This document shows positions 1 through 8,868 of a stretch of DNA of 64,000 nt, piece after piece (position 1 is the first letter of the stretch; each line of letters starts with the position of its first letter). A model generated the notes under the pieces. The model saw only the letters and a program-made list of their open reading frames with translations, was not told the origin of the DNA and did no database searches. The stretch comes from Bacteroidales bacterium (GTDB taxonomy: Bacteria; Bacteroidota; Bacteroidia; Bacteroidales; BM520): assembly GCA_031276035.1 (NCBI GenBank), contig JAISNV010000043.1, positions 1-64,000 on the forward strand, read 5' to 3'. Both the position numbers and the translations under genes were made by a program.

Positions 1-43
1 GAAATACTTCCCCGTTTTTGATTGTGATTGTTTCTTCTTTCAT
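1..43 (-). CDS. Start of an unknown gene, cut by the window edge
   Basis: An ATG on the minus strand at 43 opens a frame that reads MKEETITIKNGEVF and runs off the left edge. It lies 16 bases beyond the stop of the ORF6N gene on the same strand, so it may be the next gene of the integrative element. Fourteen residues are too few to assign a family, and the frame could be chance. Confidence 0.3.
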   Translation of the reverse strand, partial: MKEETITIKNGEVF

Positions 44-59
44 GGTACTAATCTTTTTG

Positions 60-572
60 TTATGATTTATAACCAATTTGTTTTCTTGGATTAGAATTAG
101 GTTCGGGCTTACTTAATAGTTTCGTTAAGGCTTGGTATATTTCGTTAAATTGCACATCTGTACTTTCCTCCAACGCCTCAATACGTTTCAATAATTCTTC
201 GTGTCCAATTACCATTTGTCGCATCAGAACAAAAGCCCGCATGATGGAAATATTTACTTGAATGGCGGTCTTACTCCGTAGAACTGATGAAAGCATGGCT
301 ACTCCTTGTTCTGTGAATACCATTATTAAGGACACGCCAACGTTATATCCAGAGGGTATCACATTTTGTGATACCCCTATATTCACAATCATATCGCTTT
401 CTTCCCTTGTTAATTCGAACATAAAGTCTGATGGAAATTTGTCCATATTTCGTTTAACTGCTTGTTTTAATGCTCTTGTTTCTACTTGATACAATTCTGC
501 CAACTGAAAGTCCAACATTACCCTGTAACCTCGAACTTCAAAAATTTTATTTTGAATAATTTGTAATTCCAT
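60..572 (-). CDS. ORF6N domain-containing protein
   Basis: This 170-residue protein has an ORF6N domain in its first ~100 residues, recognisable from the opening IFEVRGYRVMLDFQLAELYQ, then residues resembling TRALKQAVKRN, FPSDFMFELT and a TEQGVAMLSSVL segment. ORF6N (KilA-N/Bro-like) domains are DNA-binding modules typical of phages and integrated elements; their exact role is generally unknown. The C-terminal third (residues ~118-150) is a predicted coiled coil (HEELLKRIEALEESTDVQFNEI), suggesting oligomerisation, followed by a disordered polar tail. It starts 11 bases after the integrase stop on the same strand, so the two are probably co-transcribed. Family assignment is strong; the biological role is inferred. 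Confidence 0.85.
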   Translation of the reverse strand: MELQIIQNKIFEVRGYRVMLDFQLAELYQVETRALKQAVKRNMDKFPSDFMFELTREESDMIVNIGVSQNVIPSGYNVGVSLIMVFTEQGVAMLSSVLRSKTAIQVNISIMRAFVLMRQMVIGHEELLKRIEALEESTDVQFNEIYQALTKLLSKPEPNSNPRKQIGYKS

Positions 573-583
573 AATTTTGTGTT

Positions 584-1816
584 TTATTGATTTATAACTA
601 ATTTTGTCTCTATTCCTTTAAGTTTTCCTGCTAACATTGCCATATCATCACTAATTTTCGTATCCGTAATTTTTGCATAAATTTGAGTGGTTTTGATATT
701 CGTGTGTCCAAGCATTTTTGATACGCTTTCAATTGATACTCCTTTCGTAAGAATCAGAGTAGCAAACGAATGTCGAGCTAAATGGTACGTTAATTTCTTA
801 TTGATTCCACACAAATCTGCAATTTCTTTCAAGTAAGCATTCATCTTTTGATTACTCAAAATAGGAAGAAGCAAACCATTAGGAAGATTACCTTTGTATT
901 TTTCAATAATTATCTTGGGAATATCCAACAATGGAACACGATATGTTACATTCGTCTTTATTCTTTTACCGATAATCCATAGGTTATCGTCAAACGATTT
1001 ACAAATATTATCAGTTGTTAAGCTTTTCACATCAATATACGCCAAGCCGGTAAAAGCCGAAAAAAGAAAAACATCGCGAACTTGTTCCAATCGTTTGATA
1101 GAGAAATGTTTATTCATGATAATTTCTAATTCGTTTTCTGTAAGATAGCCGCGGTCTGTTTTTTCAAAACTAAATTTGTAATTTACAAAAGGATCAACAT
1201 GAAGTTTTCCGTTGTTTTTGGCAATTAAAACAACGGTGCGTAAATGTTGAATGATTTTCACAGCGGTATTATGTCCACAGCCATAATTCGTCTTCAAAAA
1301 TATTTCAAAATTAGATATAAAGGAATAGTTGATTTCTTTTATACTGATGTCGGAAATCTTATACTTTTCTTGCATATACTGTTGAAGCCTATTATGAGTT
1401 CTCTCAAATCGTTTTACTTGATTTGTTCCAATGAGATTGTTTTCACATTTTGACTTCATCATCTTGATGTGATTTTGAAATAAATCTAACAAGGTATCAT
1501 TGTTTAATTGTTGCCCTAAAAAGGCATTTCGGATTTTCTCGGCTGTAACGACAGATTCTCGTTCGGAAATTTCCCGATAATGATTATATATCTTCGCTTT
1601 ACAGTTATCTAAGAAAACATTTAATTGTTGGATTTGTGCCGTCTTTCCAATTGCTTTTCCGGCATTGGGATTCCAATCGGCGGGATTAACTTCACACTTT
1701 AAACTAAATTGACTGACTTTACCGTCTAAGGTAATCCGTGCCATAATGGGAGCTTTCCCATTGCTTTTGATTGCATTGCCTTTAATATAAAAAAGGACTT
1801 TGTACGTGCTTCGCAT
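584..1816 (-). CDS. Tyrosine-type site-specific recombinase (integrase)
   Basis: This 410-residue protein matches the Bacteroidetes integrase layout: an N-terminal arm-binding-like region (to ~100), a SAM-like core-binding domain (~105-210) and a catalytic domain (~220-395). The catalytic part shows HLARHSFATL (the HxxR box), LGHTNIKTTQIYAKI (the H/W box followed by the nucleophilic Tyr) and FSAFTGLAYIDV where the first catalytic Arg normally lies. At that place the usual TGLR is TGLAY, a variation known in the Bacteroidetes IntDOT-like group. It would catalyse insertion and excision of the element at the adjacent tRNA-Lys gene. A TAATTTTGT -7-like box lies just upstream at 1838-1846. Length is normal for the family and there is no truncation. 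Confidence 0.93.
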   Translation of the reverse strand: MRSTYKVLFYIKGNAIKSNGKAPIMARITLDGKVSQFSLKCEVNPADWNPNAGKAIGKTAQIQQLNVFLDNCKAKIYNHYREISERESVVTAEKIRNAFLGQQLNNDTLLDLFQNHIKMMKSKCENNLIGTNQVKRFERTHNRLQQYMQEKYKISDISIKEINYSFISNFEIFLKTNYGCGHNTAVKIIQHLRTVVLIAKNNGKLHVDPFVNYKFSFEKTDRGYLTENELEIIMNKHFSIKRLEQVRDVFLFSAFTGLAYIDVKSLTTDNICKSFDDNLWIIGKRIKTNVTYRVPLLDIPKIIIEKYKGNLPNGLLLPILSNQKMNAYLKEIADLCGINKKLTYHLARHSFATLILTKGVSIESVSKMLGHTNIKTTQIYAKITDTKISDDMAMLAGKLKGIETKLVINQ

Positions 1817-1837
1817 GTTTACTCATTTTTAATGGTT

Positions 1838-1846
1838 ACAAAATTA
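1838..1846 (-). promoter_or_regulatory. Probable -7 box of the integrase gene
   Basis: On the minus strand this reads TAATTTTGT, matching the Bacteroidetes -7 consensus TAnnTTTGY. It lies 22 bases before the integrase ATG. A -33 TTTG at the proper spacing is not clear. Confidence 0.4.
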
Positions 1847-1918
1847 AACTTTAATTCTGTCAAATGAGTCATTTCTTCTGTGCCAAATTACGACAAATCA
1901 ACGCCTTATTGCGACTTT

Positions 1919-1953
1919 CGTTACCTATTTCAGTTTTCCAAAAATAGGTAACG
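1919..1953. repeat. Inverted repeat between integrase and tRNA-Lys
   Basis: CGTTACCTATTT (1919-1930) and AAATAGGTAACG (1942-1953) are perfect 12-base complements with an 11-base loop. A further GGTAAC occurs just to the right at 1958-1963. The repeat lies in the presumed attachment region, so it could be a recombinase or excisionase binding site. It has no U-tract on either side, which argues against an intrinsic terminator. Confidence 0.55.
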
Positions 1954-2079
1954 ATTTGGTAACTGAGCTTTGTCTGAAAATGGCTTTTAAATGTCTTGAG
2001 GAGGGTATAAAGAAAAAAGCCAAAAATCAGTAAATGTATTATCTTACAGAGTTTTGGCTTCGATTTTGTCCTTTTCCAG

Positions 2080-2152
2080 TGTCCTCGCAGGGACTCGAAC
2101 CCTGGACCCATTGATTAAGAGTCAATTGCTCTACCAGCTGAGCTACGAAGAC
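2080..2152 (-). tRNA. tRNA-Lys (anticodon CTT)
   Basis: The minus strand folds as a full cloverleaf: acceptor stem GTCTTCG/CGAGGAC with one G-U pair, a D-arm with AGCTGGTAGA, anticodon stem ATTGA/TCAAT around loop CTCTTAA (anticodon CTT, lysine), and T-arm CAGGG TTCGAGT CCCTG. The discriminator base is A and CCA is not encoded. The 3' end faces the integrase, making this the likely integration target. The tRNA is still intact, as expected when the element restores the 3' end. Confidence 0.96.
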
Positions 2153-2163
2153 TTTTTTAGGCT

Positions 2164-2172
2164 GCAAAAATA
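2164..2172 (-). promoter_or_regulatory. Probable -7 box of tRNA-Lys
   Basis: The minus strand reads TATTTTTGC, a perfect TAnnTTTGC box, ending 11 bases before the first base of the mature tRNA. No clear -33 TTTG was found. Confidence 0.55.
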
Positions 2173-2323
2173 ATATTTTTTTGGCATTATGATGAATTTT
2201 TAAATAATTATTAAGAAGAGTAAGGAGATAAGAATAGGATTATTTTATTATTTCAGTACCTTATTAAACTTATATTCAAGCATATTACCGAATAAACAGA
2301 ATTAAGCATTTCGGTTTTATTTG

Positions 2324-2983
2324 TTAATATTTAATTATTCTTGTAACTTCCCGTTTACCAACCGGACCGGGATGTGATTCCACTTCGAAACCTATGGTTT
2401 TCAGCATTCTTTTAAAGGAATTTTTTGCACAATATGTAACTATGACTCCTCCCGCTACTAAATGTTCTTTTAATTTCAAAAATATTTCTTCCGACCATAA
2501 TTCCGGTTGTTTCGACGGGGAAAAGGCATCGTAATAAATCAAATCAAAATTATCCTTAAAATCAATTTCCTGCATCATTTTATTGATTTTAAACAAGTGA
2601 AAATTTTCATCAATCTTTATTTCTTCATTCCATTTCGAGATGTGAAGTTTCAGATAATCATTATTATCAATACTCAATAGTTCGCTGTAATTTAACTTCG
2701 ATACGATATTAATATCTAAAGGAAAAGCTTCACAAGTTATATATTCGATATTAATTCCGTTCTCACGTGCAAAAATATATGTCAGAAAAGCATTCAATCC
2801 CGTTCCGAAACCCATTTCAAAAATCTTTAGACTTTCCCTTCCTTCAAAATATTTTAATCCGAGATTAATAAAAATATGACGGGATTCATTTACAGCACCG
2901 TTAACCGAATGATAGCTCTCTTCTAATTCCGGCACATATAAGGAGTTGGAATTATCTGAAGTTTTTATTATTTCAACCTTCAT
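2324..2983 (-). CDS. mnmD: tRNA wobble-uridine methyltransferase MnmD
   Basis: This 219-residue protein is a stand-alone MnmD, the SAM-dependent methyltransferase that completes the mnm5s2U34 modification of tRNA (5-aminomethyl-2-thiouridine to 5-methylaminomethyl). The SAM-binding motif is FEMGFGTGLNAFLTY near residues 56-70. The family signature YYDAFSPSKQPELW lies near residue 150, and the end carries the typical GPVGKREVTRI. In Enterobacteria this domain is fused to an FAD oxidoreductase (MnmC); here that half is absent, as in many Bacteroidota. It starts six bases after the dnaE stop and is probably co-transcribed with dnaE. Confidence 0.92.
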   Translation of the reverse strand: MKVEIIKTSDNSNSLYVPELEESYHSVNGAVNESRHIFINLGLKYFEGRESLKIFEMGFGTGLNAFLTYIFARENGINIEYITCEAFPLDINIVSKLNYSELLSIDNNDYLKLHISKWNEEIKIDENFHLFKINKMMQEIDFKDNFDLIYYDAFSPSKQPELWSEEIFLKLKEHLVAGGVIVTYCAKNSFKRMLKTIGFEVESHPGPVGKREVTRIIKY

Positions 2984-2989
2984 AGAATA

Positions 2990-5900
2990 TTATGAAACTT
3001 TAAATTTCAGATTATATTCAAGGCACAGTTTAACAAACATCTGGGGATCGATGCCGCTACCGGAAACTTTTGTATCTACTACATAATTATGCTTTTTGTC
3101 GTATATCTCAATGTAAAGAGCGCAACTGCCCGGACATTGTCTTATATATGAGCTGAGATTTTCAATATATTCCGGAGTTATTTCCTGCGTTTCAACATAC
3201 AAAATTACTTTTTTGGTTAATTTACTTAATACGGAATCCAAAAGCATAATCTCGGAAAACTTAAAAACATGTTCATTACTGCCTTTCCAGAATCTCGGTG
3301 CAACGTTACCCTTAATATAAATTAAACTTCCCGGTATAATAAAAGGCCCAAACCTAATATTATCTTCGGAAAATATTGCCATAGAAATATTCGTATCATA
3401 ATCTTCAAGGACAAACCTGCTGTACTCATTGCCGTTTTTGTCGTAAGCCTTAGTAACATCGCCAACCATTGCGGCAAAAGTAAGATTAGGCATAGCTTTT
3501 GATTCGTCAAGAAGTTCTCTGACATTTGACAATGAACAATTTGTAAAATAATTTATTGTTGTTCTATATTGGTCAAGAGGATGACCTGAAAGATAGAAAC
3601 CTATATTTTCTTTCTCAAGTTTCAACTTTTGAAGTAAGCCGAACTCCTTGCATTCGGGAAATTGAATCTCAAGATTTTCTTCCTGAACCTCACCGAATAA
3701 AGACATTTGCGGCGAATTCAAACGGTTTTTATAATCATTAATAAGTTTTAAAAAAGTATCAATAAATAACTGTCCGTCTTCTCTTTCCTTATACAGGAAT
3801 TGTGCCCTGTGAATTCCGGGGAAAATATCAAAAGCACCTGTCATCATTAATGACTCAAGACATTTTTTATTCATAGCCTTGGAATCAACCCTTATAGCAA
3901 AATCAATAATATCCTTAAATGAGCCATTTGCATTCCGTTCCGTAATAATAGATTCAACGGCAGTGCTTCCGACGCCTTTAATTCCACCTAATCCGAAAAG
4001 AATATCGCCGTTTTTATTGACAGTAAAATTGATATTACTTTCATTGATACTCGGACCTAAAACTGTGATTCCCATTCTTTGGCATTCTTCAATAAAGAAT
4101 GTAATCTTCTTTAGATCGGAAAGATTGTGAGTGAGAACCGATGCCATATACTGTGCAGGGTAGTGAGCTTTAAGGTAACCTGTTTGATAACCGATAATTG
4201 AATACGCAGCAGCGTGCGAACGATTAAAACCGTAGGCCGCAAATTTCTCCATTGTTTCGAAAATGCTTTCGGCTTTTTGTTTTGCAATATTATTTTTTTG
4301 AGCACCTTCAATAAATTCGGCTTTCATTGCCTGCATTTCCTCAAGTTTCTTTTTACCCATCGCACGCCTGAGTACGTCCGCTCTTCCGAGGCTGAAACCC
4401 GCACAAATCTGAGCCGTTTGCATGATCTGTTCCTGATAGACCATAATTCCGTAAGTTGGTTTTAATATTGATTCCAGATCCGGATGCGGATATTCGATTT
4501 TTTCTTTTCCTATTTTTCTGTTAATGAATTGAGGAATGTTATCCATAGGTCCCGGACGATATAATGCGTTCATAGCGATGAGATCTTCAATGTTTTCCGG
4601 CTGAAGGTCTTTCAGGTATTTTTGCATTCCCGGCGACTCAAATTGAAATATCCCGACAGTATTTCCATTTTGAAAAAGTTTGAAGGTAAGTTCGTCGTCA
4701 ATCGGCAGATCATCAATATTTATTTCAATACCTGTAGTTTGCCTGATATTTTCAACAGCATCTCTAATTATTGATAAAGTTCTGAGCCCGAGGAAATCCA
4801 TTTTCAACATACCGGCCGATTCCACTTGAGAGCCTTCGAACTGAGTGACCATCATTTTGGAATCTTTTGCAGTGGCTAAGGGAATATGGTTTGTAAGATC
4901 TTCGGGACCGATGATTACACCGCAGGCGTGAACTCCGGTCTGGCGAATAGAACCTTCCAGTTCTATAGCATATTTTATCACTTTTTGAGCCAATTCCGGA
5001 CCTTTTTCCGCTATTTCCTTCAAGTCCTTATTCATACTGATAGCTTCAGGAATGCTGCCGGCTCTATCGGGAATCATTTTTGTCAACTTATCCGCATCGG
5101 GAATAGGCATTTTAAAAACTCTCGCAACATCCTTCAAAGCCAATTTCGAGGCCATTGAACCTATAGTAACAATTTGGGAAACATGATCCTGGCCGTATTT
5201 CTCGATAACATAATTCAGAACTTTCTCCCTGCCTTCGTCATCAAAATCAACATCAATATCGGGCATTGAAATTCTTTCCGGATTAAGAAACCGCTCAAAG
5301 AGGAGATTATATTTAATAGGGTCAACATCTGTAATACCAATGGAATAAGCAACTGCAGAACCGGCAGCGGAACCTCGTCCCGGACCAACGAGTACGCCCA
5401 TTTCACGGGTCTTGTTTATAAAGTCCTGAACAATCAAGAAATAACCTGGAAACCCCATCTTCTCAATTACGGAAAGTTCATAATCCAATCTTTCTTTTAT
5501 CTCATCGGTAATTTCACCGAATTTCTTTTCGGCACCGTTATATGTCAGTTTTTTCAGATATTCCATCTCACTCATGTTATCCTCTGTAGGGAAAACGGGT
5601 AAAATAACCTGATCTTTTTTTATCGAATATTCTTCAATTTTATCCGCAATCTCTAAGGTATTTGCCAAGGCTTCTGGATATTCGGGAAAGAGCATAGACA
5701 TTTCTTCATAAGTTTTCAAATACTCATGTCCGGAATATCTTAAACGTTTCGGATCATCATAATCTGAAGCCGTACTTATGCAAATATAGATATCATGGGC
5801 TGTTCTGTCTTCTTTTTCTATATAATGTACGTCGTTTGTGGCAATCAGTTTTACATTATGTTTTTTAGATAATTCCGCTAAAACAACGTTTACCTTTTTT

Positions 5901-6451
5901 TGATCTGGGATTCCGTGATCCATCAATTCGAAATAAAAATCGTCTTTAAAAACTCTTTTAAACCAATTGATTGCTTCTTCTGCGCGTTCAAGCATATTAT
6001 TTCTGATAAAATAAGGTATTTCACCGGCAAGGCAAGCGCTGGAAACAATAATTCCTTCGGAGTATTTTTCTAAAACTTCCTTATCTATTCTCGAATTATA
6101 ATAGAAACCTTCCTTAAAACCTATGGAATTCAGTTTGCACAGATTTTTATATCCGATAAGATTTTTTGCAAGTAAAACGCAATGAAACCCGCGTGAACGT
6201 TCACTATCCACATTCCCTTTGTCGAAACGACTATTTTCGGCTATATATGCTTCACAACCAATGATAGGTTTAATCCCTTCTTTTTTAGCTGCATTAAAGA
6301 AGCTCATAGTACCGTACATATTACCGTGATCTGTAATTGCAATAGCAGGCATGCCCAAAGCTTTTGCTTTTGCAACAAGTTTGTTGATATTAGACAATCC
6401 GTCTAATATAGAATACTGAGTATGAACATGTAAGTGAACAAAGTTTGACAT
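2990..6451 (-). CDS. dnaE: DNA polymerase III subunit alpha
   Basis: This 1,153-residue protein is the replicative polymerase of the DnaE1 type. The N-terminal PHP domain keeps its apparent metal-binding set: H8 and H10 in HLHVH, D41/H42 in TDHGN, E67 in GCEAY, His in RGFHCVLL and NDVHY near residue 220, so it may be a metal-binding, possibly exonucleolytic, PHP domain. The palm carries the catalytic aspartates in PDIDVDFDD near residue 397, with GPGRGSAAGS before it. The finger and helix-hairpin-helix regions follow, then an OB fold near residue 980 and a short C-terminal domain. The alternative reading of a PolC is excluded by the domain order. A TATCTTTGT box lies at 6474-6482. Confidence 0.97.
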   Translation of the reverse strand: MSNFVHLHVHTQYSILDGLSNINKLVAKAKALGMPAIAITDHGNMYGTMSFFNAAKKEGIKPIIGCEAYIAENSRFDKGNVDSERSRGFHCVLLAKNLIGYKNLCKLNSIGFKEGFYYNSRIDKEVLEKYSEGIIVSSACLAGEIPYFIRNNMLERAEEAINWFKRVFKDDFYFELMDHGIPDQKKVNVVLAELSKKHNVKLIATNDVHYIEKEDRTAHDIYICISTASDYDDPKRLRYSGHEYLKTYEEMSMLFPEYPEALANTLEIADKIEEYSIKKDQVILPVFPTEDNMSEMEYLKKLTYNGAEKKFGEITDEIKERLDYELSVIEKMGFPGYFLIVQDFINKTREMGVLVGPGRGSAAGSAVAYSIGITDVDPIKYNLLFERFLNPERISMPDIDVDFDDEGREKVLNYVIEKYGQDHVSQIVTIGSMASKLALKDVARVFKMPIPDADKLTKMIPDRAGSIPEAISMNKDLKEIAEKGPELAQKVIKYAIELEGSIRQTGVHACGVIIGPEDLTNHIPLATAKDSKMMVTQFEGSQVESAGMLKMDFLGLRTLSIIRDAVENIRQTTGIEINIDDLPIDDELTFKLFQNGNTVGIFQFESPGMQKYLKDLQPENIEDLIAMNALYRPGPMDNIPQFINRKIGKEKIEYPHPDLESILKPTYGIMVYQEQIMQTAQICAGFSLGRADVLRRAMGKKKLEEMQAMKAEFIEGAQKNNIAKQKAESIFETMEKFAAYGFNRSHAAAYSIIGYQTGYLKAHYPAQYMASVLTHNLSDLKKITFFIEECQRMGITVLGPSINESNINFTVNKNGDILFGLGGIKGVGSTAVESIITERNANGSFKDIIDFAIRVDSKAMNKKCLESLMMTGAFDIFPGIHRAQFLYKEREDGQLFIDTFLKLINDYKNRLNSPQMSLFGEVQEENLEIQFPECKEFGLLQKLKLEKENIGFYLSGHPLDQYRTTINYFTNCSLSNVRELLDESKAMPNLTFAAMVGDVTKAYDKNGNEYSRFVLEDYDTNISMAIFSEDNIRFGPFIIPGSLIYIKGNVAPRFWKGSNEHVFKFSEIMLLDSVLSKLTKKVILYVETQEITPEYIENLSSYIRQCPGSCALYIEIYDKKHNYVVDTKVSGSGIDPQMFVKLCLEYNLKFKVS

Positions 6452-6473
6452 TTTAGGAAGGTTTTTCAGGATT

Positions 6474-6482
6474 ACAAAGATA
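6474..6482 (-). promoter_or_regulatory. Probable -7 box of dnaE-mnmD
   Basis: The minus strand reads TATCTTTGT, fitting TAnnTTTGY, 23 bases before the dnaE ATG. Confidence 0.5.
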
Positions 6483-6745
6483 GAGAAATTAGATGAGAAT
6501 AGAAGTGTGCGAATCGAAAGTTATTAACAATTACAAATTTAATTAAGGGAGTATTCTGGTTCTATTGCCGTCATTCTGAGTGAAATAAAAAATTCAGATG
6601 TATGAGAATATAAAAATTAAAGGCACATGTAGATAAGACATTAATACTTTTTCTATTTACTAAAATCGACTTAAAATCTTCACAACCTTTAAATCAGTTT
6701 GAATATTACAGTATTTTGAGGCTTAATAATATTAATTTATACTCG

Positions 6746-7234
6746 TTAACCTTTGTAAAAGATTTGCGAAACCATATTAAATCCGCGTTTTTCGAAAAAT
6801 GCATGGGCAGAATGATTATCTTTTCCGGATTCCAAATAAAATTCCGTTATTCCCCTACTCTTTAACCACTCCATTCCGCTGTCAAAAAGTAAGGAACCTA
6901 AACCTCCGGTTCTATGGTTTGGCGAAACATACAAATCGCAGATAACACCGAAAGGCTCACCGCCGTCATCATCAATTTCAACAACGGTAAATCCGATTAT
7001 TTCCTTATTATTTTCAGAAACAAAAACTTCGGAATCATTACTATTAATTTTCCGGATAATGTACTTTTTCCATTGATTCTCTCCGCCGGAAGCAACTTTT
7101 CCATTAGCCAATCCGACTCCCATTTGCATTTCACCATGAGAAATATATTCGGGATGTTTTTCTAAATTATTGATAAATAATTTAGTTAAGAAATCAACAT
7201 CCTCATTTTTTGCTTTTCTAATTTCCTTTTCCAT
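6746..7234 (-). CDS. GNAT family N-acetyltransferase
   Basis: This 162-residue protein has the GNAT fold order: an N-terminal beta-strand/helix (IRKAKNEDVDFLTKLF), the central IIGFTVVEIDD strand, and the acetyl-CoA pyrophosphate loop LYVSPNHRTGGLGSLLFD near residues 106-123 (R/Q-x-x-G-x-G/A type). It ends with the usual FYLESGKDNHSAHAFFEKRGF. The substrate cannot be told. Its ATG overlaps the stop codon of the upstream membrane-protein gene (TAATG arrangement), so the two are translationally coupled and probably act together. Confidence 0.85.
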   Translation of the reverse strand: MEKEIRKAKNEDVDFLTKLFINNLEKHPEYISHGEMQMGVGLANGKVASGGENQWKKYIIRKINSNDSEVFVSENNKEIIGFTVVEIDDDGGEPFGVICDLYVSPNHRTGGLGSLLFDSGMEWLKSRGITEFYLESGKDNHSAHAFFEKRGFNMVSQIFYKG

Positions 7235-8868
7235 TATTTTTTCCTCCTAACATTAACAGTATAGATTAACAAGGTCATTAGACCCGTAAAAATCAGAAAT
7301 ATTGTTATGCCGATTAAACTTATTCCTATTCCGTTCGATTGTATTTTCAATGACTCCAGAAAAGGAATTTTTGTTTCCATAAATATAATCTGGAATAATG
7401 ATGCAACCGATATTCCTCCCAAAACTATATTAAGCAACGTGCCTTGTTTCAACGACTGAGTTTCGCTGATATTATTAAGCGAGTTATCAATTCTTTCCAT
7501 CATCTCTTCCAATTTCTCGCGGTCTTCTTCAACACCTAATCTCTTCCTTGTTCTGTCGAACATTATTTTATGAGAAACAAATTTCGAATATTTGACAGCA
7601 TCTAATTTCGACAGTAATTTTGTAATTTCGATACTTAATTTTGCATTTGCTTCAATAGCTTTATTAGGGTTTTCAAAGGCTTTATCCGAAAGAACAGATT
7701 CCAGCAGTATATCCGTTACGTAAGATATAGTATGTTTTTTAGCAAGAACCATTTCAAGAATGAGCAGATATTCCGGCCATGAAACGTGATAATGACTTCT
7801 TTCTTTGAGATGTTCTTCCCAATCTGTAGGAGCTTCCTTACCGCCCCGCAATCCGTAAGTTCCAAAAACAACACAAACATTCTGATTGACGAGAATAAGA
7901 TCGTCGGTATCTATTGCAACGTTTTCGCCGCAAACATCATCATGGGCTTCTTCTGTTCTGTAAGGCCATTCTGCAGGATAAAGAGACATAAGCCCTACTA
8001 ATTCCCGTTTATGATGTTCCATAATATGCGATATTATTTCTTCCTCCTTAATCCTTCCGAAAAGATTGTCATAATGCTGAAGAGATTCCCAAATATCAAC
8101 AAAAGCATAAATCGTATCAGCACCTACTGTCGGAATTTTGTTCTCGTCTTTTTTCTTTTTCCGATTTAATTTACCGTTATTATTATTGCATCTCACATCA
8201 TCGCATAAATGCAGAACACATTCTTTATATCTATTAAAGACCTGAGTTAGTAAAGCTTTATCGGATGTAAAGCGGCAATTTTCCTCATAATTATCATCCC
8301 ATTTCCCGTTACAATCCAAGAAAAGGCTTTCAATAGACAGACCGTCAATTTCAACATTAATATCCGTATGCGAGCCGTCATCACTCATACTCCAGTGCTC
8401 CGCACCTTCGGCCAAGGAAATCAAAGAAATCACATGGTCTGTAGTAAGTAAATCCGATGCTTTAACTATTTCATCATCAATAACCATGCGGTAAGTTATG
8501 GAAACGGTTTTGTTGAAAAATAAAGACATTTCAACATGCATCTTTCCTTTAATGTTAAGAGGATAAGGTTCTTCCAAATCAATATTAAAAGTAAACTCTT
8601 TAAGTTTGTATCTTTCTACAGGACTTTTATTTCCTGAATAGATAAAAATTTGTTTATCTATCGGATCCAAATCCCGTTCAACATACTTTTTTAAATTATC
8701 AGGAATACAACAAACGCTAAAGTCCCCTTTACAATCTTCTTTTCTTTTCTTTAATTTTTTATTATCGAATTCTAAAGTGAATATTTGCATAAACACAATA
8801 GAAAGACCTTTATATTTCAGTCCTTTGGTAAAATCGTTATTACATTCCAAGTTAATTATTTCACTCAT
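7234..8868 (-). CDS. Unknown protein with two C-terminal membrane helices
   Basis: I do not recognise this 544-residue protein. Residues 1-~230 look like a beta-rich soluble domain. A lysine-rich linker (around NGKLNRKKKKDENK) precedes a mostly helical part, and a coiled coil (EEDREKLEEMMERIDNSLNN) leads into two C-terminal TM helices (LLNIVLGGISVASLFQIIF and GISLIGITIFLIFTGLMTLL) ending in the positive tail NVRRKK. The coiled-coil-plus-two-helices tail resembles CorA topologically, but the GMN motif is absent, so I do not call it CorA. I chose the ATG at 8868 over 8946 because the sequence between them reads as a transporter relic in another frame. Confidence 0.7.
   Translation of the reverse strand: MSEIINLECNNDFTKGLKYKGLSIVFMQIFTLEFDNKKLKKRKEDCKGDFSVCCIPDNLKKYVERDLDPIDKQIFIYSGNKSPVERYKLKEFTFNIDLEEPYPLNIKGKMHVEMSLFFNKTVSITYRMVIDDEIVKASDLLTTDHVISLISLAEGAEHWSMSDDGSHTDINVEIDGLSIESLFLDCNGKWDDNYEENCRFTSDKALLTQVFNRYKECVLHLCDDVRCNNNNGKLNRKKKKDENKIPTVGADTIYAFVDIWESLQHYDNLFGRIKEEEIISHIMEHHKRELVGLMSLYPAEWPYRTEEAHDDVCGENVAIDTDDLILVNQNVCVVFGTYGLRGGKEAPTDWEEHLKERSHYHVSWPEYLLILEMVLAKKHTISYVTDILLESVLSDKAFENPNKAIEANAKLSIEITKLLSKLDAVKYSKFVSHKIMFDRTRKRLGVEEDREKLEEMMERIDNSLNNISETQSLKQGTLLNIVLGGISVASLFQIIFMETKIPFLESLKIQSNGIGISLIGITIFLIFTGLMTLLIYTVNVRRKK

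Larger units (their letters stand above)
1..2100 (-). mobile_element. Edge of an integrative element next to tRNA-Lys
   Basis: A tyrosine recombinase and an ORF6N-domain protein are transcribed away from a tRNA-Lys gene whose 3' end faces them. Tyrosine recombinases of prophages, ICEs and genomic islands commonly use the 3' end of tRNA genes as attB and lie beside the resulting att site. The far end is outside the window, so size and cargo are unknown. The core att repeat is not visible here because only one copy is present. No conjugation or phage structural gene is seen, so I do not say which kind of element it is. Confidence 0.6.

Noticed and set aside
1869..2111. 80-codon frame on the minus strand overlapping tRNA-Lys
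   Set aside because: Its first residues are a translation of the tRNA T-arm, a well-known artefact, and the rest has no family features.
7234..8868. CorA magnesium transporter
   Set aside because: Two C-terminal TM helices after a coiled coil look similar, but the GMN motif is absent.
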